NCBI RefSeq assembly: GCF_041146395.1
Contig: NC_090989.1
Span: forward strand, 54,462,501-54,526,500
DNA length: 64,000 nucleotides
Reading direction: 5' to 3'
Source: Eulemur rufifrons
Lineage: Eukaryota; Chordata; Mammalia; Primates; Lemuridae
Part shown: positions 36,960-49,099 of the stretch, one piece after another
How positions within the stretch are numbered: the stretch's first letter is position 1
How the letters are laid out: every line of letters begins with the position of its first letter
Translations under genes and position numbers: made by a program
Notes under the pieces: generated by a model
Database searches by the model: none
The model's input: the letters and a program-made list of their open reading frames with translations, nothing else
Told to the model about the DNA's origin: nothing

Positions 36960-38650
36960 AGCAGTCCCTACTGTAGTAGAGACCGTCTCCTCTAGTAGAC
37001 TCAAGATAGATGAATGCTGCTCCTGCCCAACAATGTGACTTGCAAGATCTGACAATATCGGCTATGATGGACAGCTCTAGTTGCATAGTCACTTGATGTC
37101 TCAGTCTGGCACTTAGGCTTTACTGGGCCCCAGAAATATGGTAGGAGCACCCTTTCAAGCATCTATAAAAGAAACGAAACTGCATCAAAACTCCAAGATT
37201 GTATTCTGCACATCTCCTATTGAGGTTTGGCAGAAATGCCACACAGCATCTTTATCTACAGCAAGTGCCTCTTGCTTCATGGACTCTACTAGATTATACG
37301 GCCTGAGTAGTAACGCAGCTTATACTGCAGCCTGAACCTGATGCAGGGCCCTCTCTTGCTCTGGGTCCCACTTAAAACTGACATTTTTCCAATCACATAG
37401 TAGAAGGATCGGAGCACTAGTTCTAAGTGTGGTATATTCTATTTCTAAAATCCAAAGAGGCATACCAAAAACTGTGCTATTTTAGTGACAATAAGATGTA
37501 ATAATATATATCCTTCATGGAGAGACCCTCTTCTAGATCAATTTGACCCTTAAAACTTCACTGATATGGCAGGCTCTGAATATTCCTAGAGTTTACATCC
37601 AACCATTTGGCATGCAAGGTATTTTGCTAGGGCATCCAGAGTACTTGCTGCTCATTGCTTTCCAGGTCCAATTAACATGTCCTCTCATTTGCAATGATAT
37701 GGGTGAAACTGGAGGGCATTATGTTAAGTGAAATAAGCCAGGCACAGAAAGACAAATACTGCATGATCTCACCTATATGTGGAATCCAAAAATTTGATCT
37801 ATATAAAATAGAGAGTGGAATGGTGGTTATCGGGGCTGAGATGTTCGGGAGGTGTGCAGAGGGTTGGGGAAATGTTGGTGGAAGGATGTAGAACTACAGT
37901 TAGATAGGAGGAATAAGTTCAAGAGATCTATTGTACAATATGGTGACTATAGTTACCACAAAAATAACTATATGAAGCAATGCATATGTTAATTAGCTAG
38001 ATTTAACCATTTCACAATATATATATACTTCAAAATATGCTATACACAATGAACACATAAATTTTATCTGTCATTTTTTTAAAACAATAAATAAATTTGA
38101 AAAAATAAGAGCATATTATCAGTGTAGTGGACCAGTGTGTGATGTTGTGAGAATGTCAAGACAATTAAAGTCCTTGAAGACCTTATGTCGCAATGAGCAG
38201 GAAAATTAACATAGTCCTGGGACATGCCAGAAAACTGTAAACTACTGGTTTTCTCATGCAAAAATGAAGTCGTATATTCTCCTCTACTTATTAAGGTAGG
38301 AAAAAATACATGTATATCAGTAGCTACATACAAAGTTTCTGGGCTGTGTTGTTCTGCTCCAGCAAAGATATCACATCTTGTATCGGAGCTGTGATTAAGA
38401 TTATCACTTAATAAGTTTATGTTCTACCTTTGCTTGCTATGTTCTATCTGGTTTTTGCCACACAGGGAAACATGGCAGATATTGGGAACATTATCCTTGC
38501 ACACTTTAATTCTTTGAAGGGGCATTAATCTGTGAAATTTACCCAGATGCAATATTGATTATGATTTATAATCTTAGATGGGGCCAGCATTTTTCACAGT
38601 CCTTCCTACAATAATGATTCTTACTCCAACAGTCAGAGAAGACTTGGGTA
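36960..38650 (-). pseudogene. Endogenous ERV-L pol relic, split by an L1
   Basis: Read on the minus strand, the sequence follows class III endogenous retrovirus (ERV-L) pol, from reverse transcriptase (about 38600 down to 38107) into the RT/RNase H connection and RNase H (37680 down to about 36960). The RT active-site position reads YTDN instead of the usual Y-x-D-D, at about 38115-38130. There are many stops and frameshifts, so no protein can be made. An L1 3' end (37682-38106) separates the two parts, and the pol text resumes on either side with only a few bases disturbed. No LTRs, gag or primer-binding site were identified. The assignment comes from nucleotide wording and was not searched. 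Confidence 0.82.
37682..38106 (+). mobile_element. L1 3' end inserted in ERV-L pol
   Basis: Sense L1 3' text: 'tgatatgggtgaaactggag', 'cattatgttaagtgaaataag', 'actgcatgatctcacctatat', 'gatctattgtacaatatgg', ending in an A-rich 'aataaataaatttgaaaaaat' tail. It is an older L1M/L1PA-like 3' end that includes only the end of ORF2 and the 3'UTR. It is younger than the ERV-L, which it interrupts. Confidence 0.88.
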
Positions 38651-38654
38651 ATGG

Positions 38655-41280
38655 CTACATGGTGAATTCATGCACCCCCTTGACCTCCTGAAAGGGACTT
38701 GAGCTAGGTATCTATTTACAGTGGTTTTCATAAGCCCTGCTCTTTCTGAGGGACCTTCATGAATTCAGGTCTGGATATTTTCCTTTCTACAGGATCTAAC
38801 TACTTTGTTAAATGGCTTTAAGTTTCATTGGGGGAAATATTTGGGAAGTATTAATCATACAAACTTGTAATGGTATTCCAAGGTCCTACCTCAAGGAGAC
38901 CTGGCTCCCCTAAATTAATGGGCTCTGTGTATGAGAACCAGGTCAGATTAAGAAACTGAGTAAAGATCAGATTTTACCATTGTAATGCATATAGAGAAAA
39001 ACTTCCTCCCTACACCTCTCCCTAAATAAACTGAAACAAGCATAAATGCTGAATTTATTGCTTACCATACAAGGAAGAGCTGGTCCTGAAAAGCACTGAG
39101 ACTCTGAACAAGGATTTTTTATGGGGTTTTGAGAAGCATGGAATTCAGAGATTGGCTAATGTTCAGTCATGGAAGCCTAACTACTGTAGCAGACTGTTGT
39201 TGAGAGTCTGACTTATAGATGTGTGAGCTGTTTCTGACTGGCTGACTTCAGAGGCCTGAGTACTGAGGCAAAGCTGTCACTTGTCAATTGGGATCGGTTT
39301 TAAGTGGCTATAGCAGTAACCTGTTCAGGTATGGGATGATAACTAAAGAATAATCAATATTTTTCTTTTATGAAGTTTCAGAAGGGAACTTTTGTTCTTA
39401 GACAGCTGATAACTTTCTGCTCAACATACCTTGATATTAATTATGCTATTTTTTGCTTCAGATGACCCTTATTTGTGATGTATTTTTTCTCTTATGTTTT
39501 GTAATGTTGTTTTATGTTTTGATGACACATTTAGTGAGGCTTTTTAAAATTCCTCACAGCTGGGAGAGACTCTTTTGTGTTTTATTGGTCAGTCAGATTC
39601 GAGATTAAGACAAAAAACTTCTTGTCAACTTCCTGTGATGTAGACAATTTTTCTTGTGAATATTTCATGATTAAAGTTACGAAAGTTTATTATTTCCAAA
39701 TCCCAACCTCACAAAAGCCCCCGTCCTCACCTTCTGCCATGGTATGAGCATTTGACCCATGCTCTTATCTTGCTAAATTGAATTCTTTCCTGCTCCTCCA
39801 CCCATAGTAGCCACAGCAGTTAGCATTTCATTTTTACTTATCTGGTTTTCAGTTGTCTCTTCATTTCTGTATCTAGGGACTCCTTTTCTTAGATGAGAGC
39901 CAAATTTTTTATTTTAAGGAATGTTTGTTATATATTATCTAACATTTCCACGTGTTTTTAGAGAAAAAATTTTAAGAGAATTTGGTCTTCCATGTTTCAG
40001 GCAATTTTTATGTATGATTGAAAATTTTAAACATAAAAAAACACAAAATAGTATAATACAATGAATCTCCATACACCATCATCCAATCTTAACAATATTG
40101 TTTCATCTATATCCTACCTATTTCTGCCCATATGATTTTGAACATGTTTTAGGCATGAAATAATTTCATCCACAAATATTTCTATATGTATTTCTTTGGT
40201 TACAAACATATTACTTATATCACACTTAAAATTACTCATAATACTTTAATACCATCAAGTATCCAATTATCTTATATGTGTACATATAAATGAGAAATAA
40301 AAAATTACAAGGCTATTATTGAAGAAACTGGGTCATTTGTGCTGTGTAGTTTTATACGGTGTAGTTTAACTTATACCTCTGATGTTTCTATTTCCTACAA
40401 ATTGAATATAAAGCCTTGATCTGATTTGTTTCCAATTTTTTTGGCAAGAAACTTCACAGTTAATGTAATGTTCTTCCATCATGAGACATATAATGTCTGG
40501 TCATCTCTATTTCTATGATGTTAGCAGATATTCATGTTCAATGACTAGATCTATTCATTTAATGGGAATTGCAAAATGGTGATATCTTAAATCTAACATT
40601 AATCCTTAACTTACCAGCTGAGATATTTCTGTAAAGAGCAACTTTCCCCTTCTCAGTGGCAGAATGAATATAGGAAAGCAGAATAAGTTTACATTTTCCC
40701 TTAGTTGGCAGTTTGAAAAATAATAGTATCTGTCAATAAGGACCAATTAGACCCCTTATTAATATTTTATAAGCTAGGGGTTTAATCATATATCATGTAT
40801 TGCATGTTGTGTTTATTATTGCTATTAGAATCAATGAGAACCTTTTCACCAGGAAAGATAGAATCAGAATATCACATAGTTATCCATTTGTTTTATCCTA
40901 CATTACAAGTAAAAAACCTCAAATAAAAATACCATCAATATTTTAAAGCTACAACGTAACTACTAAAAACATTTTTAAAGTCCTTTTGTCCTTATGCTAT
41001 CATTCACTAGAAATATGAAGTCAGGTCACCATGTTCTTTTGATTAACTAGGCAGAGATACTTTCTGTATTGATATATCATTAACCATACACAAATTTAGA
41101 TTTGTTTTATTTTCAATTTTTAGAGATTTCTTTCATTTAAAATATAATTTTGTTTTATGATCATAAAAATATTAGAAGTTCCAAAATCAAATATCTAAAG
41201 CAATGCATATTCAAAGAGGTTCTATACCTGCCTCCTGTATTGTGTTACCTTTCTTATAAATAACCTTCTTTAAAATTTTA
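38655..41280. other. Mostly unassigned sequence
   Basis: No gene is visible. The stretch 38655-38950 may still be upstream ERV-L pol, and 39000-39340 has the feel of an LTR ('aagcataaatgctgaatttatt...'), but neither can be supported. The remainder is AT-rich. Confidence 0.35.
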
Positions 41281-41285
41281 TGTAT

Positions 41286-42110
41286 CTAGGAGAGAAAAGC
41301 AGAGCAAGATGGATGAATAGAAACATCTAGCAATTAATTGTTCTCCTTCAGGAACACCAAATTCAACAACTCGCCACCTTAGAAATCACCTTCAGAACTA
41401 AAAATCAGGTGAGTGATCATAGTACTTGGTCTTAACATTACATCAAGGAAAGAGGCACTGAAGAGGGCAGGAAAGACAGGGAGAGTAAAGTGGTTATGAA
41501 ACTTTGCATTGAAACTCAGGGCCACCATGTCATGGAGTAACACAGCACTGGGCAGAACTCTGCTAGAAACCATGGAAGAAGCATTTAAATTAGTCTGCCC
41601 AGAGTGGAATCCTCCATCCCAGTGATAGAAACCTGAGTTCCAGCTAGCCCCATCACAGGCTGAAAGATGAAGTAAACTACACACAGACGCGCGTGCACAC
41701 ACACACACACACACGCAGAAACACACAATTACCAAAAGGTAAAATACTAAACTAAATGTAGTGTCAAGTGGAGACTCTCAAAATCACTACAGTTAGAGAC
41801 AATGCTGGAATGCAAGATAACTGCATACAGACTTTGTAAAAATATTTTTTTCCCCATGATAATGAGAAAAGCAGAGCTTCTAAAGCTAGTTTGATCCTTA
41901 AATATGGAAAATTAAGAGGGTAGAGATGGAATATGTCCAATAAATTGTCCCGAGGAAACATGAAAGTGTAGAATTCCCCAGGAAAGCTGGCACAAAAACC
42001 AAACTCTCAGAGTAACTGTAGCCTCACCTGTATCACCTGGTAATACAGTGAAGGTAGAGACCTGTCTAGCTGGAAGAAAAACAGGATATTAATAACCTCA
42101 GGATTCCTGC
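41286..42110 (+). mobile_element. Old L1 5'UTR fragment
   Basis: The text 'aaaagcagagcaagatggatg', 'aaacatctagcaattaattg', 'aggaacaccaaattcaacaac', 'aactaaaaatcaggtgagtg' and 'aaagaggcactgaagagggca' follows the 5'UTR start of an old L1M element. That is unusual because most genomic L1s lack their 5' end. A (CA)n tract interrupts it at 41690-41718. No ORF1 is recognised downstream. Confidence 0.75.
41686..41721. repeat. (CG)n(CA)n alternating tract
   Basis: 'gacgcgcgtgcacac' followed by about 11 CA units. It is strict purine-pyrimidine alternation with CG steps, a Z-DNA-prone composition. Confidence 0.9.
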
Positions 42111-42114
42111 TCAT

Positions 42115-42520
42115 GTTATGCTGACAGATATGTCTCAGTCCATTTAAAAGAAATAGGCTTCCACAAAATTTTATCTGGGTTAACTTCTCTATGCTATTCT
42201 TTCTCACCTTGGTGCCTATTGCTATTCACCAGAACAACTGGAGTACCATAATGAACAGGGTGGCTGTTATCAGTAAAGGAGATGGAGTGGGTATTTTTGT
42301 CATTCATTCATTTCATGGGCCACTGACATGCCCAAGTATGTGGCAAAGGCCAATAATTTCTGAAAGCTTCTTTTCCATTCCAGCTTTCTTGAATCTATGG
42401 CTTAAAGGACACTTCTTAGATCCATGCACATTCTCCCAAGTATAAAATCTCAATAGATAAGCAAATTCAAAGAGTATATAGATGCAACATTGCAAATATA
42501 AAAATTCCAATTTTTATTAA
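42115..42520. other. Unassigned sequence between L1 pieces
   Basis: No gene is visible. It may be further old L1 sequence or the pre-insertion site of the next L1. The overlapping frames at 42191-42445 (plus) and 42313-42510 (minus) have no recognised domain. Confidence 0.35.
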
Positions 42521-42521
42521 A

Positions 42522-44132
42522 GAGTCCATACTACCTAAAGTGATCTACAGAATTAATACAATCCCTATCAAAATACCATCATCATTCTTTACAGATCTAG
42601 ACAAAATAATTCTACGCTTCATACGGAACCAGAGAAGACCTAATATAGCCAAAGCAATCTTAAGCAAAAAGAACAAATTGGGAAGCATCAGTCTATAAGA
42701 CTTCAAGCTTTACTTCAAGGCTATGGTAACCCAAACAGCACCGTACTGGCACAAGAGCAAAGATATAGACTTTTGGAACAGGACTGAGAACCAAGATATA
42801 AAACCATCCTCATATTGTCATCTAATCTTTAATAAAGCAGACAGAAATATACATTGGGGAAAAGAATCTCTATTCAATAAATGATGCTGGGAAAACTGGA
42901 TAACCACATGCAGAAGATTGAAACTGACTCCCCACCTCTCACTTCTCACAAAAATCAACTCACACTGGATAACAGACTTAACCTGAAACCTTAAGAATTC
43001 TAGAAGAAAATGTTGGAGAAACTCTTATAGACATTGGCCTAGGCAAAGAATTTATGAGGAAGACCCCAAAGGCCATGATAGCAACAACAAAAATAAATAA
43101 ATGGGGCCTGATCAAATTAAAAAGCTTCTGCACAGCCAAAGAAACTATCATTAAAGTGAATAGACAACCTACAGAACGGGAGAAAATATTTGCGTTCTAC
43201 ACATCCGATAAAGGGCTGATAACAAGAATCTATATAGAACTTAAGAAAATTAATGAGAAAAAAAATCAAACAATGCCATCAATAAATGGGCAAATGACAT
43301 GAACAGAAACTTTTCAGAACAAGACAGAATAATGGCCAGCAAACATATAAAAAAAGTGCTCAACATCTCTAATCATTAGGGAAATGCAAAGCACAACCAC
43401 AATGAGCTATCACCTAATTCCAGTGAAAATGGCCCTTATAAAAAAGTCCCAAAACAAAAAATTCTGGCATGGATGTGGAGAGATTGGAACACTCTTACAC
43501 TGCTGGTGGGACTGCAAATTAGTACAACCCCCGTGGAAAGTAATTTGGAGATATCTCAAAGAGCTAAAAGTAGAACTACCATTTGATCCAGCAATCCCAC
43601 TACTAGGCATCCACCCAAAGGAAAAAAAGACATTCTATAAAAAAGACGTCTGTACTCCAATATTTATAGCAGCACAATTCACAATTGCAAAGATGTGAAA
43701 CAACCCAAGTGCCCATCAATACATAAGTGGATTAATAAAATATGGCATATGAATACCATGGAGTTCTACTCAGCTCCCCAAAACAATGGTGATCTAGCAC
43801 CTCTTGTATTATCCTGGATAGAGCTGGAGCCGATTCTACTAAGTGTAGTATCACAAAAATGGAAAAACAAGCACCACATGTACTCACCATCAAACTGGTT
43901 TTAACTGTTCAACACTTATGTGCACATACAGTAGTAACATTCATCTGGTGTTGGGCAAATGGGAGAAGGGAGCAGGGGATGGGTATATACACATCTAATG
44001 GGTGCGGTGAGCACTGTCTGGGGAATGGACATGCTTGAAGTTCTGACTTGGGTGGGGCAAAGGCAATACATGTAACTTAAACATTTTTACCCCTGTAATA
44101 TGCTGAAATGAAAAATAATAAAAATAAAAAAG
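42522..44132 (+). mobile_element. L1 ORF2 C-terminus and 3'UTR, plus strand
   Basis: Sense L1 text runs from 'agagtccatactacctaaagtg' (ORF2 downstream of the RT core) through 'tggtaacccaaacagcaccg' and 'aagcttctgcacagccaaag'. It continues to the ORF2 stop at 43902-43904 (...YSPSNWF-stop) and a 3'UTR ending in an A-rich tail near 44132. ORF2 is broken: open pieces lie at 43054-43302, 43384-43698 and 43695-43904. At 43698 the stop TGA lies inside the start of the next frame, so a one-base shift separates them. It is 5'-truncated (about 1.6 kb) and moderately young. The encoded 3' part would be the C-terminal zinc-knuckle-bearing region of the L1 endonuclease/reverse transcriptase. Confidence 0.92.
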
Positions 44133-44177
44133 GAAAATCTAAAAAACAAATAAAGAGCAAATAATTAGAAAAAAAAG

Positions 44178-44569
44178 AAATTATAGTACATAATACAATG
44201 GGATATTAATCAGGCCTGGAAGAGAAAGGAATTCTGCCATTTGAAACAACTAGCCTGAACCTGGAGGACATTATGTTAAGTGAAATAAACCAGACACAAC
44301 AAATCTAAAACAGTTGAACTTATAAAAACTGAGAATAGAACACTGGTTGCCAGGGAACAGAGGATAGGTAAAATGGGAGATGCTGGGCAAAGGGTGAAAA
44401 CTTTTAGTTACAAGAACAACTTCTAGGGACCAACATATAGCATTGGTGATGATGGATATGTTAATTAATTTGATTGTAATGATAATTACACAATGTTTTC
44501 AAATAATTATGTTGTACATTTTGATTATATTCAATCTTTGACAATTGAATATTAAAAAAAAAAAAAAAT
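44178..44569 (+). mobile_element. Older L1 3' end, plus strand
   Basis: Sense L1 3' text ('acctggaggacattatgttaag', 'gaacactggttgccaggg', 'atggatatgttaattaattt') ends in a run of about 15 A. It starts about 45 bases after the younger L1 above and may be the right part of an older L1 that the younger one split. Confidence 0.85.
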
Positions 44570-44571
44570 AG

Positions 44572-46125
44572 AAGCACTGTCAGCATTTGGAATTTTTAAG
44601 CCATGCTGTCTCCTACACAAACATCTTGGATGGCCAAAAGCCACAGATGTTGTGTTCAGTGAAGGATACAGATGATGTGCTTGAATGGGACAAAGACCTC
44701 ACCCATTCACTTTTCATATAAAGCATTTAGCAAGATACCTGGCATGTACAGGAGTCACTAAAGTAAATGCTTGTTCAGCAAATAAATACTCCAAAGGAAA
44801 CAGCAACAGAAAGAAATAATAATTTAAAATATCATTTAGTGACTATTCTAATAATTATTTTTACTAAAAGCTCTTAGAATAATAGATTCCTCTACAATTT
44901 AAAAATCTTTTAGTAGCTAAAATATGTTATAAAATGTCCTCAGATATATCAAAAGAGCTGGTGTTTATATGCTTTGCTATGTGACGGCTGATAAAGTATA
45001 TTCTTTGAGTAATCTGAACACAGATTTTTCTAAATAAAAATATTTATGAAAAAATCATTTTTTTGCAAGCAGTGGATTAGGGCAAATAGATCTATTTCTG
45101 AAATAGAAATTTTAGAAAATAATATGTGAACACCTAATACCTAGTTAGAGGTAGTTACTGTAGGTAGTAATTATATATCTATTCTTGTCATTATTTTTTA
45201 GGGGGGCTTAGGATCTTCAATAAATATAGAAATAATTTATGTTTCATAAGGCAAGTTTCACTAGACTTAAATTTAATTTTTTGACTTGTTAATATGACAG
45301 CATATTTTGTCAGAGGGAGATTTTCTGCTGAGAACTTTACATGTGTGATCTTCAAACACAGGTAATCATAATGGATGGGACTAGCAGGGGTAACTTCAAA
45401 TTTGACTTATCTGCCCTTTATCTGCATGATATTGATGTATCCTTGGGATGTGTAACCTGATGAAGAGATTCTTGGAGTTTCCCAGACTGTAGAAGAGTGA
45501 GTATTAAATCCAGGTGAATTATGGCACCTAAACATAAAGTTAGAAATAGTTGAAGGTCAAACGTTTTTGAGTGTCTGAGAAGCCACTGGAGTTTTCAGAG
45601 CAACTAGACAGGATGGATTCTAAATGTAAGAGGATGTGATTTTCCAGATTGATTTATTGATATAAGCAATTTAATTTATCTTTGTGGCTTGTTTTGCTTA
45701 TGTGGTAGAATGGCATTTTTTAGGTTTAATTGAGGTAATATTTTTTCTATAATTTCTTTTGCTTATTGAACTCTAATTAACTCAAGTACAAGTGTTTGAT
45801 ACAGCAGAAATACAGAGAGAAAAAAGTAAAAGACTGTTGCTTTTAAATGTAAAATCCTGAGTCCTTAATAAAATGGGGAGCACTTATACAGATAGATAGT
45901 ATACAAAAAAGAGAAAAGATTCTCATGCTACAGCAGGAAGACATCCTGGAATTTAGGGAATGGGAAAATAATAAAGGAAATGTAACCAGTGGCTGGAAGG
46001 TCCCAGAATGAGGGACTGAATGTGAGGTACAAAGTGTGTAAGAAAAAGTCAGTATTCAGAATGCGCCCAGCCACTAGCAGCCACTTGAGGAAATCCCACC
46101 CATTACCCACTCCCGGGAACTAAAT
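44572..46125. other. Unique-looking AT-rich sequence
   Basis: No gene or named repeat is visible. Confidence 0.4.
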
Positions 46126-46230
46126 GATCACGACAAGAACTCCTAGCCTATAAGCATCGGGCGCCATGCATCACCTGTGCCAAGAATTAAATATAATTTC
46201 TCTTTCTATTGACCAATAGGACTTTCCTAG

Positions 46231-46778
46231 GCAGCAGTCACAGTGCTTTGTAGGGACAGTGAGGCCATTTGACTCTCCTTGGTCCCCATTTGACCAAGAA
46301 AGCTTAAATAGGAAGCTTCTCTTAATCTGCCAGAACATGGTAAAGCTCTGTGATAGAAAGTAGAACTCTGGATATCATCAAAGAAAGAAAAAATTGCACT
46401 GGACAGAGTTAAACAGGCAAGGAAGATTTTATTCAAGACTACCACAGCAGGGTCAAGACTAACGAGATAGGAGAGAGAGCTTAAACTCAACTCTGAATAC
46501 AACAGGGACAAGCGGAAATTTATAGCCAATGTGTGAAGTGAAGGGGTGGATGGAACATTACTAAGGAGAATTTGGTTAGGTATTAAGAGTTGGGGCAAGA
46601 GGAACTTGATTAGTCATCATTGGCTGTCAAGGATTGGGAGAAACTCTCTAAACTGGCTTAGCAGGATTCTTTGATAAAACTAGGCTTGGCAGGCCAAGAA
46701 TTGGACCAAAACAGGCCTAGTTGAAAGAGGGTACAGAGTATTCTGTCTAAGGTTTGGTCTAGGAGGGAGTTCTTGTCA
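46231..46778 (-). mobile_element. Probable ERV LTR, minus strand
   Basis: On the minus strand the text 'ttgaataaaatcttccttgcc' followed by 'tgtttaactctgtcc' looks like an LTR polyadenylation signal and R/U5 region. Upstream are C/T-rich segments typical of LTRs ('gctctctctcctatctcg'). A TG start would be at 46778 (minus-strand TGACAAGAAC). The left boundary is uncertain and no target duplication was found. The family is unnamed. Confidence 0.5.
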
Positions 46779-46784
46779 CTAACC

Positions 46785-47505
46785 AGAGGAAGAGAGTACC
46801 GTGGAAGAAGCAGCAGCATCTTTCCTCCCCCTATCTGGAAACTTCTGTCACTCTACACCCTTTACAGTCCTGTTGGCCCCATTGCATATATAGTTATACT
46901 CTTTGGATCAGGAAAATCTGAGAAGCAAACTGCCTCAGTAACATTCATTTTTCATCAATTATTAGTACTGCCTGATTATACCATGCCTAGGGCAAAGCTC
47001 CTTGCCACTGGCCTCTACTGTGAAGGAAAATCATCAGGTTAAATGTTCTGGGAATTCAAATCCTCCAACCCTTATTTCTTTAATTTGACAATCCAGCATT
47101 CTTCATGCTACTTAAAATAGGTGTATATTTAAAAGTAACAATTTCTACCCAGGGTTTGGTGAATCTAGACCAGTGGTTCTTATCTTATAGGATTTCCTGG
47201 GGTAATTTGTAAATATATAAATTCTCAGACATAGTCCTGGCCAAACTGAATCAGAATGTATTTAGCTTGGGTTGGGAATGGAGCCAACCTTCTGTATTTT
47301 TACAAATTACCCAGACTATACACATATCACATATGTGATGACTATACACATATAGAAAAAGTAATATTGAGAAATGTTCTCCAGGGCAGTGCCCATACCC
47401 CAGAGTCCACAATGAGCATGTTAAGTCATCAAAATATCAAAAAGGAAGAAAATGGATTGTGTTAGTATTTGCTTTGGAGACTATAAAATAATTGTAATAA
47501 TTATA
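46785..47505. other. Mostly unique, with a MER5-like fragment
   Basis: At 47172-47330 'ccagtggttcttatctt', 'taaattctcagacatagtcc' and 'aactgaatcagaatgta' follow a MER5A-group hAT MITE (plus). No gene is visible in the remainder; the frame at 46773-47042 (89 codons) has no domain I know. Confidence 0.45.
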
Positions 47506-47514
47506 CAATTTTAG

Positions 47515-47695
47515 TTGTAGCTAACAATTATTGAGTGTATTCTATTTGCCAAGCTTTGTACTGTGGGCCTATGTAATCTTTATACTGGGTCTATGATATT
47601 ATTCTCTTTATTTAAAACTGAGGCTTTAGAGGTTAAGTAATGGTTATAAGACCATGCAGAATATGACAGTGACAGGAATAATATTCAGATAGGCA
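47515..47695 (-). mobile_element. MIR SINE, minus strand
   Basis: Antisense MIR order: 'tagctaacaattattgagtg', 'tgccaagctttgtactgtgg', '...ttatttaaaactgaggcttt', 'gaggttaagtaatgg'. It is worn and non-coding. Confidence 0.75.
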
Positions 47696-47699
47696 AAAA

Positions 47700-48310
47700 T
47701 CACATTATCATTTCTAACTATTATGTAATTCAGCCTCAAAATTTTTCATCTGCTAGAACTTAATTTTGTTTTAAATTAGCAGGTACAGTTATTTAAAGAA
47801 GTTGGAGATAAAAGAAAGGTAAAATAAAAAATAAAAACATCCATATGCCTGTTATGCAGTTAACTAATGTTAACATTTTAAAATATTCTTATGTTCTTAT
47901 GCATATTTTTACATGATATGTGTAGCTTTTATTTGCAATGTGATGTATGCACCTAGAAGTACGTTCAAGCTTTAAAAAATAGTATTTATCCTAAGCATTT
48001 TCCTTATCATTATGACATCTGTAAAAATTTTACCCTCAATGTTTGGCAATATTCTACTGGCATAGTGTGACAATTCTCCTGTTTTGGACTCTTTAGTTGT
48101 TTCTAATTTTTAGCTATTATAAATAACATTGGATACCTCAGTAAAGTTTGTAAAATAATAATATTATAATAAACATAATTACACACACATATATCCCTAT
48201 TTGTACATATATCTATTTATTTAGGATATATTTCTAAAAGAGTTATTTGTTAAAAAGAAGAAATAATTAATTTCTAAATACATTTTGTAAAATTCTTTTC
48301 TAGAAAGACA
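47700..48310. other. Unique-looking AT-rich sequence
   Basis: Nothing firm is visible. The words 'aatattctactggcatagtgtg' and 'ttagctattataaataacattgg' near 48045-48130 resemble antisense old L1 3'UTR, but were not assigned. Confidence 0.4.
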
Positions 48311-48312
48311 TA

Positions 48313-48684
48313 TGTATCAGTCTGTTTGGGCTTCTATAACAAAATATCATATACTGGGTGGCTTAAACAACAGATTTATTCCTCATGGTTCTGGAGGCTG
48401 GCAAGTTCAAGATTGGCGTGCTGATCAATTCAGTTTCTGGTGAGGGCTCTCTTTCTGGCTTGCAAATGGCTACCTTCTTGAGTATGATTACATGGCAGAA
48501 ACAGAGAGGATTCTGGTCTCTTCCTTTTTTGCAGGAGCACTAATCCTGTCATGGGGCTCTATCATTATGGCCTCATCTAAAACTTACTTATCTCCCAAAG
48601 GCCCTACCTCCTGATCACATTAGGGATTAGGGCCTCAACATGTGAATTTGGTGGGGGGGAGACACAGACATTTAGTTCAAAACA
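48313..48684 (-). mobile_element. MLT1A-like MaLR LTR, minus strand
   Basis: Near full-length antisense MLT1-type LTR: 'tctgtttgggcttctataac', 'tactgggtggcttaaacaac', 'ggttctggaggctggcaag', 'tggtgagggctctctttctgg', 'aaaggccctacctcctgatc', and the end 'acacagacatttagttc'. The worn 'atttattcctca' is the antisense AATAAA region. No internal sequence follows, so it is probably a solo LTR. Confidence 0.85.
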
Positions 48685-48889
48685 ACTTATAAACTCCTAA
48701 TTAGCAGTATATGAAGTGCTTTCCATTATATTCATTTCTTCATTGAATAGTATCATTTTTCATCTTTGCTAATATGATAAAGTGATATCTTGATACCATA
48801 GTTTTCATACTCCTATTAACTATTTTTATACATTCTTGTATAAATAGTATGTTTGCATCCTTTGTTTTTACTCAGGATTTTGATCTAAC

Positions 48890-49095
48890 AATAGCAGCAG
48901 CAACGGCTTACATTCTACAGAGCACTTATATGCCAGTTACCATCTAAATGCTTTACATGAATTACCTAATGTCATTCTGACAACAAGCCTATAAATAAGC
49001 ACTCTCGGTATCTTCATTTTATATATTGGGAAACTGAGGCCCAGAGAGGGGCAGGGAGAATTGCCCAAGGCTACACAGCTAGCATCTAGTGTCTC
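48890..49095 (-). mobile_element. MIR SINE, minus strand
   Basis: Well-preserved antisense MIR order: 'cttacattctacagagcact', 'atatgccagttaccatc', 'aactgaggcccagagagg', 'caaggctacacagctagc'. It is one of the clearest MIR copies in the window. Confidence 0.88.
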
Positions 49096-49099
49096 TCTC

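Noticed and set aside
39000..39340. Possible LTR next to the ERV-L relic
   Set aside because: Some LTR-like wording, but no TG...CA ends or target duplication could be found.
41379..41735. 118-codon minus-strand frame with CVCVCVC run
   Set aside because: It reads through the antisense of an old L1 5'UTR and a (CA)n tract.
46227..46598. 123-codon minus-strand serine/leucine-rich frame
   Set aside because: It lies within an LTR-like repeat. No retroviral or cellular domain is seen.
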